Positions 49,825 through 58,535 of a stretch of 64,000 nt of DNA are shown here, piece after piece. The DNA comes from CBDFKQ01 sp965248855 (lineage in GTDB: Bacteria > Bacteroidota > Bacteroidia > Cytophagales > 172606-1): positions 186,001 through 250,000 of the forward strand of contig CBDFKQ010000010.1 in assembly GCA_965248855.1 (NCBI GenBank). Reading direction: 5' to 3'. The notes beneath the pieces are model-generated. The model made no database searches. It had not been told where the DNA came from and saw only the letters and a list, made by a program, of their open reading frames with translations. The position numbers were made by a program, and so were the translations under genes. How positions within the stretch are numbered: position 1 is the stretch's first letter; each line of letters starts with the position of its first letter.

Positions 49825-50013
49825 GTTCAATCATTAGTAATATACTTTTCACTTAACATCTCGAAGCATCCATTTACTAACCCGTTTCTCCCACTTAAAT
49901 ATTCATACTTACAGAAGATAATATGAAACTATAATTTTATGATTAAAATTAAAAGAAATGCTTTTTTTAATAAAAATTTTAATTGAAATAATATTAATAT
50001 AACTACATAAAAC

Positions 50014-50394
50014 ATGAAAAAGACTATCCTTGTTGTTGATGATTTTGTTAGCATAAGAGATTATATCTGTGAGGCTCTTCACAGAAAAGGCTACTCCACT
50101 GTTGGTGCTTCAAATGGAAATGAAGCATTCAAACTCTTAACAGAAAAAAGAATAAATATAGATCTTGTACTTACAGATTATAATATGCCACATTGTACAG
50201 GTTTTGAACTACTTAGAAAAATTAAAGCTGACAACGAAACTGCAATGATCCCTGTAATTTTTTTAACTACAGAATCAAATCCGGATAAAATGAAAAATGC
50301 AAAAGAAGCGGGATTATCGTCATGGATTAAAAAACCTTATCGTTCTGAAACATTTTTTTCATTAATTGAAAACGCCATTCAAAATGTACAGTAA
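50014..50394 (+). CDS. cheY: CheY-like response regulator
   Basis: 126 residues, receiver domain only. D9, D10, phospho-acceptor D55 in LVLTDYNMPHCTG, T in IFLTTESNP and K in SWIKKPYRSE are all present. It is the output protein of the chemosensory cluster: phosphorylated by CheA, encoded directly downstream with an 11-base overlap. There is no flagellar switch in the window for it to bind, so its target is open. Confidence 0.9.
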   Translation: MKKTILVVDDFVSIRDYICEALHRKGYSTVGASNGNEAFKLLTEKRINIDLVLTDYNMPHCTGFELLRKIKADNETAMIPVIFLTTESNPDKMKNAKEAGLSSWIKKPYRSETFFSLIENAIQNVQ

Positions 50395-52354
50395 TCAAAA
50401 ACGTTTTGCTGTAGATGTTTTGGATTTGCTTAATGAGCTTGACGAAAGTTTGATGCAATTGGAAACTAATCCACAAGCCACAGCACCCTTAGAGCAATTA
50501 TTCAGAACTATTCATACTATAAAAGGTGCAGCAAGTATGTTTGGTTTTGAAAGCATTGGCAAACTCAGCCATCACTTTGAAACACTTTTTGATTTAGTTC
50601 GGCAGGGGCAATTAGTTGTTAATGACACCTTAATAAGTATAACATTACAAGCCTTTGATAAAGTAAGAGACTTATTAAAAGAAGATGATATTAAAAATAT
50701 TAATTCATCTGATGGGCTCAATTACCACATCCAAGTTGCAATTGATTTTTTTAATAATATTAAATCAGATAAAGATTTTAATTTTCAAGACAATTATCTT
50801 TTAAATAAAAACGATTTAGCTACTTTTTTTATAAGAGTAATTCCAAATTTTACTATTACGTCAAGCGGAAATAATCCCTTAATTTTTATAGTACAAGATT
50901 TAGAAGCCTTGGGAACCAATAAAACTATACTAATTGAAAATGAGAAAAAGGAAGTAATTTCCTGGAACATTTTTCTTTCCACCACCTCCACACAAATTGA
51001 ACTTGAAAGTAATTTTCTTTTTGTTGAGCAGGAATGTAAAACAGAAATTGTAAAACTTAACAGCGGAAACCTTTTCGAGAATTCGGATTTTACCGTTGCA
51101 CTCGAAAATATTGATATAAAATCATTCAATCCTGATCAGTTTAAAAAGTTCTCGATTGATATTTCGGAAGAGGAAGAAGTATTTATATCTGAAAAAAAAC
51201 CAACGAATGATACAATTATAAAAGTCAGTAAACGCAAAATAGATGACCTACTTAATTGGATTAGTGAGCTGATTATTTTACAGACACAAATTGAAAATAT
51301 TTCTTCAAGTTCTACTTTGCCGGGCTTACAACACGCTTCCGAGCAACTTGAATTAATTACAAACCATTTGCGAGATACTTCACTGGAAATTGGACTTGTA
51401 CCTATTGAAACATTGGTTACCAAATTTAAAAGACTGGTTCGTGATCTTTCTAAATCTCTGGGAAAAAAAATAAATTTTGTAAGTGAGGGAAATGATACAG
51501 AAATGGACAAAGACTTAATAGAGTTGATTGCCGAACCTGTAATGCATATCTTAAGAAATTCTATTGATCATGGAATTGAAAAACCGGATCAAAGAAAAAT
51601 AAATAACAAATCAGAACATGGAACAATAAAACTTAAGGCCTTCAATACCAGTGCGTATGCCAATATAATTATCAGTGATGATGGGAGAGGTATTGACTTG
51701 AAAAGTGTACTTAATAAAGCTATACAAAAAGGTTTGGTAACAGAAGGAGAAAATCTTTCAGATGATGAAATTTTAAATTTAATATTTCATTCAGGCTTAT
51801 CAACTGCAAGTCAGTTATCTGATGTTTCGGGTCGTGGGGTTGGAATGGATATAGTTCAGCAGCGCATAAATGAATTAAGAGGAAATGTATCTATAAAAAG
51901 TCAGGTTGGGAAAGGCACCTCTATTCACATCAAATTACCCTTGTCAAGATCAATTATTGAAGGCTTGTTATTGAGAGTATCTAATTCAAGATATGTGATT
52001 CCATTAAATTTTGTCGATAGAATTGACCGTATTTCTTCCGACCTTATTGATCAAAGAGATAAGCTGAATAAATTGGTTCTTGTAAATAATGAACTCCTTT
52101 CTGTCTTTTCTTTAAGAAACATTTTTAATGATTTTAGTAATCCTCCAAAAACATTAGATGTTATTTCGGTTCTTATAGATGGTGTTAAAAAAGGCATTGC
52201 AGTGGATAAGATAGAGGGTAAAATTCAAGCTGTTTTAAAGCCATTAGGCGAACTTTATCAACAACAAGATTATCTGGCCGGCAGTACAATTCTGGGTGAT
52301 GGAACTTTAGCACTTGTTTTAGATCCTCAACGATTATTTAAATATCAAACATAA
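50384..52354 (+). CDS. cheA: Chemotaxis histidine kinase CheA
   Basis: About 656 residues from MYSNQKRF at 50384, which overlaps the cheY end; the frame is open six codons further upstream. HPt domain with phospho-acceptor His44 in TIHTIKGAASMFGF. Residues ~120-270 fill the P2 position but are not clearly P2-like. Then the dimerisation domain (KIDDLLNWISELIILQTQIE), the ATPase with HILRNSIDHGIEKPDQR, IISDDGRGID, SDVSGRGVGMDIVQQRI and GTSIHIKLPLS, and a C-terminal CheW-like domain. It couples the receptor to CheY and CheB phosphorylation. Confidence 0.95.
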   Translation: MYSNQKRFAVDVLDLLNELDESLMQLETNPQATAPLEQLFRTIHTIKGAASMFGFESIGKLSHHFETLFDLVRQGQLVVNDTLISITLQAFDKVRDLLKEDDIKNINSSDGLNYHIQVAIDFFNNIKSDKDFNFQDNYLLNKNDLATFFIRVIPNFTITSSGNNPLIFIVQDLEALGTNKTILIENEKKEVISWNIFLSTTSTQIELESNFLFVEQECKTEIVKLNSGNLFENSDFTVALENIDIKSFNPDQFKKFSIDISEEEEVFISEKKPTNDTIIKVSKRKIDDLLNWISELIILQTQIENISSSSTLPGLQHASEQLELITNHLRDTSLEIGLVPIETLVTKFKRLVRDLSKSLGKKINFVSEGNDTEMDKDLIELIAEPVMHILRNSIDHGIEKPDQRKINNKSEHGTIKLKAFNTSAYANIIISDDGRGIDLKSVLNKAIQKGLVTEGENLSDDEILNLIFHSGLSTASQLSDVSGRGVGMDIVQQRINELRGNVSIKSQVGKGTSIHIKLPLSRSIIEGLLLRVSNSRYVIPLNFVDRIDRISSDLIDQRDKLNKLVLVNNELLSVFSLRNIFNDFSNPPKTLDVISVLIDGVKKGIAVDKIEGKIQAVLKPLGELYQQQDYLAGSTILGDGTLALVLDPQRLFKYQT

Positions 52355-52363
52355 ACTAAAACT

Positions 52364-52834
52364 ATGAATAAAGATAAAATTACCAGCCCCTATCTCGTCT
52401 TCTATTTAGGCGAAGAAAAGTTCGCTATTAATGTTGAAAATGTACAAGAAGTGGTAGAATTAGAACAAGTAACAAAAATCCCTAACGTTCCGCCTTATAT
52501 GCTTGGAATTATTAACTTAAGAGGACGTGTAGTTCCATTACTTGATACCAGAAGTAAACTAGGGCTTACAAAAACTGAGATTACAAAAAAAAGCAGGGTT
52601 TTAATTATTGATCTTCAAAGTGAAAATGATAAAATAATTGAAGTTGGGGCACTGGTAGATGTTGCTAAAGAGGTTATTGAAATATCAGATTCAGAAATAC
52701 AAAAAGCTCCGGAAATGGAATCCGGAAAGGCATCGCAAGCTATTACCGGAATAGTAAATGAGAATGGCAGCATTATAATGATAATTGACATTCATCAGGT
52801 TTTCGTTTTACAAGAAATTCTTCAAATTAAATAA
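52364..52834 (+). CDS. cheW: Chemotaxis coupling protein CheW
   Basis: 156 residues, single CheW domain: YLVFYLGEEKFAINVENVQE, KIPNVPPYMLGIINLRGRVV and PLLDTRSKLGL are canonical. It bridges the receptor and CheA at the inner membrane array. It starts nine bases after cheA, and the receptor gene follows after 20 bases. Confidence 0.95.
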   Translation: MNKDKITSPYLVFYLGEEKFAINVENVQEVVELEQVTKIPNVPPYMLGIINLRGRVVPLLDTRSKLGLTKTEITKKSRVLIIDLQSENDKIIEVGALVDVAKEVIEISDSEIQKAPEMESGKASQAITGIVNENGSIIMIIDIHQVFVLQEILQIK

Positions 52835-52854
52835 ATCCTTAATCCACTCCAACC

Positions 52855-54996
52855 ATGTTAAAAAATTTATCCATTCGGCACAAGCTAATACTGGCTTTTT
52901 CGACCCTCATTTTATTAATGTTAATTATTTTCGGCATTGCCTATATTAGGATTAGTGCCATTAATCAAAAGGTATCTGAAATTACAAACATCACAACGCG
53001 CAAAATTCAGCTTATTGCTGAAATTGACAATTTAATGATATTAATTTCAAGAGATCAAAAGAAAATGGTTCGTGAACCTGATCAGCTTATAATTCACTCA
53101 CTCCATGAAGGCATTCTAAAGTTATCCGGTAATGTTAAAAAAGATGTTGACGAACTCGATAAATTAAGTACCGGGCAAATATCTTCATTAATACTTCAAA
53201 TAAAGCCCAGATTAGATGAATATTTCGCACTTATTGCCCCTATGTTTAAATATGCTGTTGATGATACAGAAAATGAAACAGAACGGATTGCATCCGGTGC
53301 TTCAATGGATGCCTATATGAAAGTGAGAGCTTCGTTGGATGATTTGGCTCATTTATTATTAACCACAAGAGGCACTAAAGATCAAATCGATAATACATAT
53401 AAAATACGAGGTGCACTAACAGATCTTAAAATGACCGAAAGGGCATTAGCACTTGCTCCAACAACAGATGCAGATAATCTTATAGTTCAAAGAGCTTTAG
53501 CCAATGAACAGGCCATTGAATCATTTTCAAGTAATTTGGAATCAAGTTTATCCGGGCAAGAAAAAATAGAGTTTGATAAATTTATGCATAATTATGGTAT
53601 TTTTTATGCCATACACCTTACTGCCCGTAAAGCAGGCAGGCAAAATAGTATTGCAAAAGGATTTGAACTTTCTGATGGAGCTGCGGAGAAACTTGCATCA
53701 TCGGCAGGAACAATATTACAACAAATTCAGGGATTGATTACTGAGCAGACAAATAAAGACAAATTAGAATCAGCTGCAATTTATGAAACTACCGTATCAA
53801 CAATGATAGGTATTATAATATTTGCTATAGCCTTAGGAACACTGATTGCTATTTGGCTTTTAAAAGATATTACAGTTTCGTTGAATACAGCTAAGGAGGC
53901 AATTAAAAAAGTAGCCGCAGGTGATTTTTCAGTTATAATCAACGCTGATAAAAAAGATGAAATTGGAGAAATGATGTTGGAACTTCAACTAATGATTAAT
54001 AAATTAAGCAGTTCGGTTGATGTAGCCAAAAGGGTTTCAAAAGGAGATTTAACAATTGATTTTGCTTCAATGACTAATCGTGGAGGAGATCTTGACAAGG
54101 CCTTGGAAGAAATGGTAAATAACTTAAGAGAAATAGCGACAGCCATATATAATGGAGCAGATAATGTTTCGTCGGCATCTAAACAGGTTTCTTCAGCATC
54201 ACAGCAAATGTCTCAAGGGGCTCAAGAACAGGCAAGTGCTTCAGAGGAAGTGTCATCGTCAATGGAAGAAATGGTAGCCAATATTCAACAAAATACCGAC
54301 AACTCAAGAGAAACTGAAAAAATTGCCAACAAAGCCGCAAAAGATATTAAAGTGAGCAGCGAATCTGTTTCTCAAACATTAGAAGCCATTACAACTATAT
54401 TGGAAAAAATTAAAATTATTGAAGAGATTGCTTCAAAAACTGATCTTTTAGCTTTGAATGCAGCCGTTGAAGCAGCACGTGCAGGCGAACATGGAAAAGG
54501 TTTTGCTGTGGTTGCTGCAGAAGTCCGAAAATTGGCAGAAAGAAGTCAAAAAGCAGCTTCAGAAATCAACGAAATTTCAAATAAAACCGTTAAGTCTGCA
54601 CAAATATCAAAAGAACTTTTATTAAGTACTTTGCCCGATATTACTAAAACGGCTGAACTTGTTCAAGAAATTGCGGCAGCAAGTATAGAACAAAATACCG
54701 GTGCCGATCAGGTAAACGGCGCTATCCAACAATTATCTTCCGTAACCCAAGGAAACGCATCCGCAGCTGAAGAGTTGTCATCAAACGCCGAAGAACTCAA
54801 TTCTCAGGCAGAAGAATTAAAATCCGTTGTAAGTTATTTTAAACTGGAAAACCTTGCTTATATAAAAGCCGTTAAAAATTCCAAAAGCAAAAAATCAAAT
54901 ACTTTTAATAAGGCAGAATTTGTTGAATCTAAAGAAAATGGTTATGACCTTAAATTAGGTGACGGACCTTCGGATGATGAATTTACGGAATTTTAA
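52855..54996 (+). CDS. Methyl-accepting chemotaxis protein
   Basis: 713 residues. TM1 (~11-31, [20 protein letters not shown]), a helical periplasmic domain of the four-helix-bundle type (~32-310), TM2 ([20 protein letters not shown]), HAMP, then a long coiled-coil signalling domain. The hairpin tip reads [20 protein letters not shown] and [20 protein letters not shown]. Gln/Glu-rich methylation-type helices flank it ([20 protein letters not shown]). The C-terminus ends DDEFTEF, so the last five residues EFTEF match the aromatic-x-x-aromatic pentapeptide used by some receptors to tether CheR. The ligand is unknown. It is the only receptor in the window. Confidence 0.95.
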   Translation: MLKNLSIRHKLILAFSTLILLMLIIFGIAYIRISAINQKVSEITNITTRKIQLIAEIDNLMILISRDQKKMVREPDQLIIHSLHEGILKLSGNVKKDVDELDKLSTGQISSLILQIKPRLDEYFALIAPMFKYAVDDTENETERIASGASMDAYMKVRASLDDLAHLLLTTRGTKDQIDNTYKIRGALTDLKMTERALALAPTTDADNLIVQRALANEQAIESFSSNLESSLSGQEKIEFDKFMHNYGIFYAIHLTARKAGRQNSIAKGFELSDGAAEKLASSAGTILQQIQGLITEQTNKDKLESAAIYETTVSTMIGIIIFAIALGTLIAIWLLKDITVSLNTAKEAIKKVAAGDFSVIINADKKDEIGEMMLELQLMINKLSSSVDVAKRVSKGDLTIDFASMTNRGGDLDKALEEMVNNLREIATAIYNGADNVSSASKQVSSASQQMSQGAQEQASASEEVSSSMEEMVANIQQNTDNSRETEKIANKAAKDIKVSSESVSQTLEAITTILEKIKIIEEIASKTDLLALNAAVEAARAGEHGKGFAVVAAEVRKLAERSQKAASEINEISNKTVKSAQISKELLLSTLPDITKTAELVQEIAAASIEQNTGADQVNGAIQQLSSVTQGNASAAEELSSNAEELNSQAEELKSVVSYFKLENLAYIKAVKNSKSKKSNTFNKAEFVESKENGYDLKLGDGPSDDEFTEF

Positions 54997-55070
54997 ATAA
55001 AAATGAAGTTGGTGTATTTTAATAAAACACCGGCTTATAATATTCAAAATTTTAAGTAAAAAAACTATCT

Positions 55071-55904
55071 ATGACAACAACCGGCCATAATTCCATTTTA
55101 AAAATGGACGACACGAGTTTTGAGCGATTAAGTAAATATATTACTTCTGAATTTGGGATAAAACTACCGATTGTTAAAAAATCGATGCTGGAAAGTCGAT
55201 TGAATAAAAAAGTAAAAAGTTTAGGCTTGGAAACTTATAGCCGGTTTCTCGACCATATTTTCAATGAAAACGGCAGAAACGACCTATTGGATGTTGTTGA
55301 TTTAATAACAACCAATAAAACCGATTTCTTTCGAGAAGCTGCCCATTTTCATTTTCTGACTAATAATTTTTTACCAAATTTCCCATCTAATAATCTTAAT
55401 ATCTGGTCTGCAGGTTGTTCAACCGGCGAAGAACCATATACCATTATTATGGCTCTTGAAGAATACAAGAAAAAAAATGTGAATCTTTCGTACGATATAT
55501 TGGCAAGTGATATTTCTCTTCGTGTTATACAATCTGCCTATAATGGAATTTATTCTATTGATCGGCTTACAGAAATATCAAATGAGATGAAAAAAACTTA
55601 TTTTTTAAAAAGTAAATCAAATCCTGCTGTTGCCAGAATTAAACCGATTTATAGAAAAAAGATAAAGTTTAAACGTATCAATTTAATGGATAATCAATTT
55701 GGGATTAATAAAACAGGTTTTGATGTTATTTTCTGCAGGAATGTTCTTATTTATTTTAATAAGGAGACTCAGGAAAACGTAATCCGTAAATTATGTAAAT
55801 ACCTTAAGCCGGGAGGAATATTATTCCTTGGTCATAGCGAATCAATAATGGGCATGAACTTGCCGTTAAAGCAACTTCAGCCCACTACTTATCAATTAAT
55901 ATAA
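55071..55904 (+). CDS. cheR: Chemotaxis methyltransferase CheR
   Basis: 277 residues. All-helical N-terminal domain (LSKYITSEFGIKLP), then the SAM-binding Rossmann-type domain: TTNKTDFFRE, WSAGCSTGEEPYTIIMALEE, DILASDIS, FDVIFCRNVLIYFN and CKYLKPGGILFLGHSE. It methylates receptor glutamates for adaptation. The next gene starts four bases after its stop. Confidence 0.95.
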   Translation: MTTTGHNSILKMDDTSFERLSKYITSEFGIKLPIVKKSMLESRLNKKVKSLGLETYSRFLDHIFNENGRNDLLDVVDLITTNKTDFFREAAHFHFLTNNFLPNFPSNNLNIWSAGCSTGEEPYTIIMALEEYKKKNVNLSYDILASDISLRVIQSAYNGIYSIDRLTEISNEMKKTYFLKSKSNPAVARIKPIYRKKIKFKRINLMDNQFGINKTGFDVIFCRNVLIYFNKETQENVIRKLCKYLKPGGILFLGHSESIMGMNLPLKQLQPTTYQLI

Positions 55905-55908
55905 ATTT

Positions 55909-57432
55909 ATGGATAAGAAGTTTTTAAGCGAGGGTGAGTTTTTGGTAACCAACGTGCCAATGGGAATTATAACAATCCTTGGTTCGTGTGTGGCAGTATG
56001 CTTATGGGATAAAAAATTAAAAATCGGAGGTATAAACCATTATTTACTTCCTATTAAAAATGAAGAAGATATAACTAATTCAAATCGTGGTGAGATAGCT
56101 ATTCCATTAATTATAAAACTAATGCTCGAAAGGAATTGCGAAGTTGAAAATATGGAAGCTAAAATTTTTGGTGGTTGCAATTCTCAATTTTCAAATTCCA
56201 TATACGAAGTAGGTAAAAAAAATATAGAAATAGCTTATCAAATTTTAAACAGTTTCAATATTAAAGTAAAAGCTAAAGATGTTGGGGGTGAATTCGGCAG
56301 AAAAATAATTTTTAATCCTTACTCAGGTCAAGTCCTGATGAAATTACTAAAAAAACTTCAATTAAAATTGACAAAAAAACTAATAAAAGTACTCGTGTGC
56401 GATGATTCAGCACTTGTAAGGCAAACTCTATCTGATATTATTAATTCGGATCCGGCTTTAACTGTTATAGGAACAGCAGCGGATCCTTACTTTGCAGCTA
56501 AAAAAATTAAAAGTGAAATTCCGGACGTAATTACTCTGGATCTTGAAATGCCAAGGATGGATGGCCTTACATTTTTAAAAACATTAATGAGCCAATATCC
56601 TATCCCCGTTATACTTATTTCAAGTTTAACCGAAAAAGGAAGTTATCTGGCAATTAAAGCCTTGGAGTTAGGTGCAGTTGAAATTATTTGCAAATCTGAA
56701 ATTCGAAATACCGAAGAACATATTAATGAAACGAAGATCAGAATTACCGATGCCATCAAAGCAGCTTTTGTAACCCCGGTAAAAAAGTTGGATTCTAATA
56801 AAACGATTAAGGAAGATGGAGTGATTATTAAACCCAATATTACCACCACATCCATAAATTACAAAACTACCGATAAAGTAATAGCTATCGGAGCCTCGAC
56901 AGGAGGTACCGAAGCCATTAGATTTATTCTTAAAAATATTTCGGTAACCTCTCCCGGGATATTAATTACGCAGCACATGCCTGCAGGTTTTACAAAATCA
57001 TTTGCTGACCAGTTAAATACAATTTGCCAAATAACTATAAAAGAAGCTATTGATGGTGAGAAGATATTACTTGGGCATGCATACATAGCGCCCGGTGGCA
57101 AACACATGGAATTATATAAAAGCGGAGTAAAATATCATATAAGAATTAGAGATGGTGATTTGGTAAATCGGCACAAACCTTCAGTTGATGTATTATTTAA
57201 TTCGGTTGCCAAGCATGCAGGTCAAAACGCGCTTGGAATTATTTTAACAGGCATGGGTCGTGATGGGGCGGATGGTTTATTAAACATGAAAGATGCGGGA
57301 TCTAGAACCATTGCTCAGGACGAAAAATCTTGTATTGTTTTTGGTATGCCAAAAGAAGCTATAAAAATAGGAGCAGCAGATCAAATATTATCGCTTAAGG
57401 ATATACCTCAAAGGTTGCTGGGTTACCATTAA
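55909..57432 (+). CDS. CheD-CheB fusion: receptor deamidase plus methylesterase
   Basis: 507 residues in one uninterrupted frame. Residues 1-150 are CheD: ILGSCVAVCLWD with Cys27 and IGGINHYLLP with His44, the catalytic pair at the same numbers as in Thermotoga CheD as I recall. A short Lys/Leu linker (~150-158) leads into CheB: receiver domain ~159-280 with D165, D166 and phospho-acceptor D211 (LDLEMPRMDG), then the esterase with GASTGG (Ser ~330), TQHMPAGFT (His) and GMGRDGADG (Asp). It should both deamidate and demethylate receptors, removing what CheR adds. It begins four bases after cheR and closes the operon. Confidence 0.92.
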   Translation: MDKKFLSEGEFLVTNVPMGIITILGSCVAVCLWDKKLKIGGINHYLLPIKNEEDITNSNRGEIAIPLIIKLMLERNCEVENMEAKIFGGCNSQFSNSIYEVGKKNIEIAYQILNSFNIKVKAKDVGGEFGRKIIFNPYSGQVLMKLLKKLQLKLTKKLIKVLVCDDSALVRQTLSDIINSDPALTVIGTAADPYFAAKKIKSEIPDVITLDLEMPRMDGLTFLKTLMSQYPIPVILISSLTEKGSYLAIKALELGAVEIICKSEIRNTEEHINETKIRITDAIKAAFVTPVKKLDSNKTIKEDGVIIKPNITTTSINYKTTDKVIAIGASTGGTEAIRFILKNISVTSPGILITQHMPAGFTKSFADQLNTICQITIKEAIDGEKILLGHAYIAPGGKHMELYKSGVKYHIRIRDGDLVNRHKPSVDVLFNSVAKHAGQNALGIILTGMGRDGADGLLNMKDAGSRTIAQDEKSCIVFGMPKEAIKIGAADQILSLKDIPQRLLGYH

Positions 57433-57744
57433 AATATTTATACATAATTGGGCATGGGTTTTTCAAATCCATTAATTTTTAAATCTCCGAAGGTTTGTGT
57501 TTAACATAGTTAAAAAGCTTTTAAAAAAGGTTTTCATTTTTTGAATTTAGGTTATTACAAACGTAAAATTCAAATGTTTAAACCGTAATAAAACAGTGTT
57601 AAAGCTTAATTAAAATTTAATGGTAGCTAAATATCAATTTATCAATATCGAAATATCAATAATTTAGGTTGATTGAACAATATTGACGAAATTTACTTTA
57701 TAAGATTTAAAGAAGAAAGACATTAGACAAAAGACGAAAAAAAT
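57433..57744. other. Intergenic region after the chemosensory operon
   Basis: It holds one dispersed repeat copy at 57630-57665 and no convincing terminator. The bases before 57745 are purine-rich (AAGAAGAAAGACATTAGAC). Confidence 0.45.
57630..57665 (-). repeat. Dispersed AT-rich intergenic repeat (copy)
   Basis: AATATCAATTTATCAATATC followed by GAAATATCAATAATTT. Confidence 0.6.
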
Positions 57745-58275
57745 ATGAAAAACCAACTTTCTGCCATCGAAAACGCTTTAATTAAATTAACTTTTAAGCA
57801 AAAGAATTTTATTTACACTATAGCAACGCTTGAATACCGAATATGGAAAGCATTAACCAAATTGGAAATTGTAAATACATTGATTGCTGATGAGCAGGGC
57901 AATATTTCCTCTTTAAACGCAGCTATCGCAGCAGCGGGAAAAGGAAAAGTGGCGGATAAATTGATAATTTGGAAAACAAAAGCAGAATACAAGCTTTTTA
58001 AACTCAATTTACGTAAGAATAAAATTGATGTCCCTAAAATTATAATCAACCAAAGTAAATTAGAACAAACAAAGCACGCGCTAATAGGTTTGGAGAAAGA
58101 TATTACTAAAATTGAATTGCAAAAACCACTTTTTCCGGAAATTATTATAGACAATAAGCCTGCATTGCCCTATCCCGGTGTTTTTAATTCTTGGAAAAGG
58201 CTTAATGATGAAGAGAATCCTGTTCATCAATCCATAAAGGCATATTTAAAAGAACATTTCAAAATGGCTTCATAA
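57745..58275 (+). CDS. Hypothetical helical protein
   Basis: 176 residues, soluble, basic and rich in long helices. A first half of heptad-like helix (LIKLTFKQKNFIYTIATLEY) and a second helix LEQTKHALIGLEKDITKIEL point to a coiled coil; the C-terminus has a Pro-rich stretch (KPALPYPGVFNSWKR). I do not recognise a family. It lies between the chemosensory operon and the helicase gene without close partners. Confidence 0.55.
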   Translation: MKNQLSAIENALIKLTFKQKNFIYTIATLEYRIWKALTKLEIVNTLIADEQGNISSLNAAIAAAGKGKVADKLIIWKTKAEYKLFKLNLRKNKIDVPKIIINQSKLEQTKHALIGLEKDITKIELQKPLFPEIIIDNKPALPYPGVFNSWKRLNDEENPVHQSIKAYLKEHFKMAS

Positions 58276-58356
58276 ATCTATTATAATCTTTTTATTGCAT
58301 TCAATTTATAACCGGATCATTTTTGGCGATGAATTCTTATATATTTAAATAAATAA

Positions 58357-58388
58357 TTCGGAATATTAAAAATATTTATTACCTTTGC
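58357..58388 (+). promoter_or_regulatory. Promoter of the DEAD-box helicase gene
   Basis: TTCG (58357-58360), 19 bases, then TACCTTTGC (58380-58388), the same -7 sequence as at tRNA-Leu. It would give a leader of about 140 bases before the start codon, which contains CTGATGGCGGTTCCGGTTCA-type GC-rich sequence and may be a regulatory (for example cold-responsive) leader. Confidence 0.65.
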
Positions 58389-58535
58389 GGTTCAAATAGG
58401 TCTTGAAAAGGGAAATACAATAGTAAAACTCACCTTACGGTAGATAATTAATAATTCTTTTGGCAAAATAATGTGCCTGATGGCGGTTCCGGTTCATTTC
58501 CCACGACACAAGACCCGACAACATAAACAAAAAAA

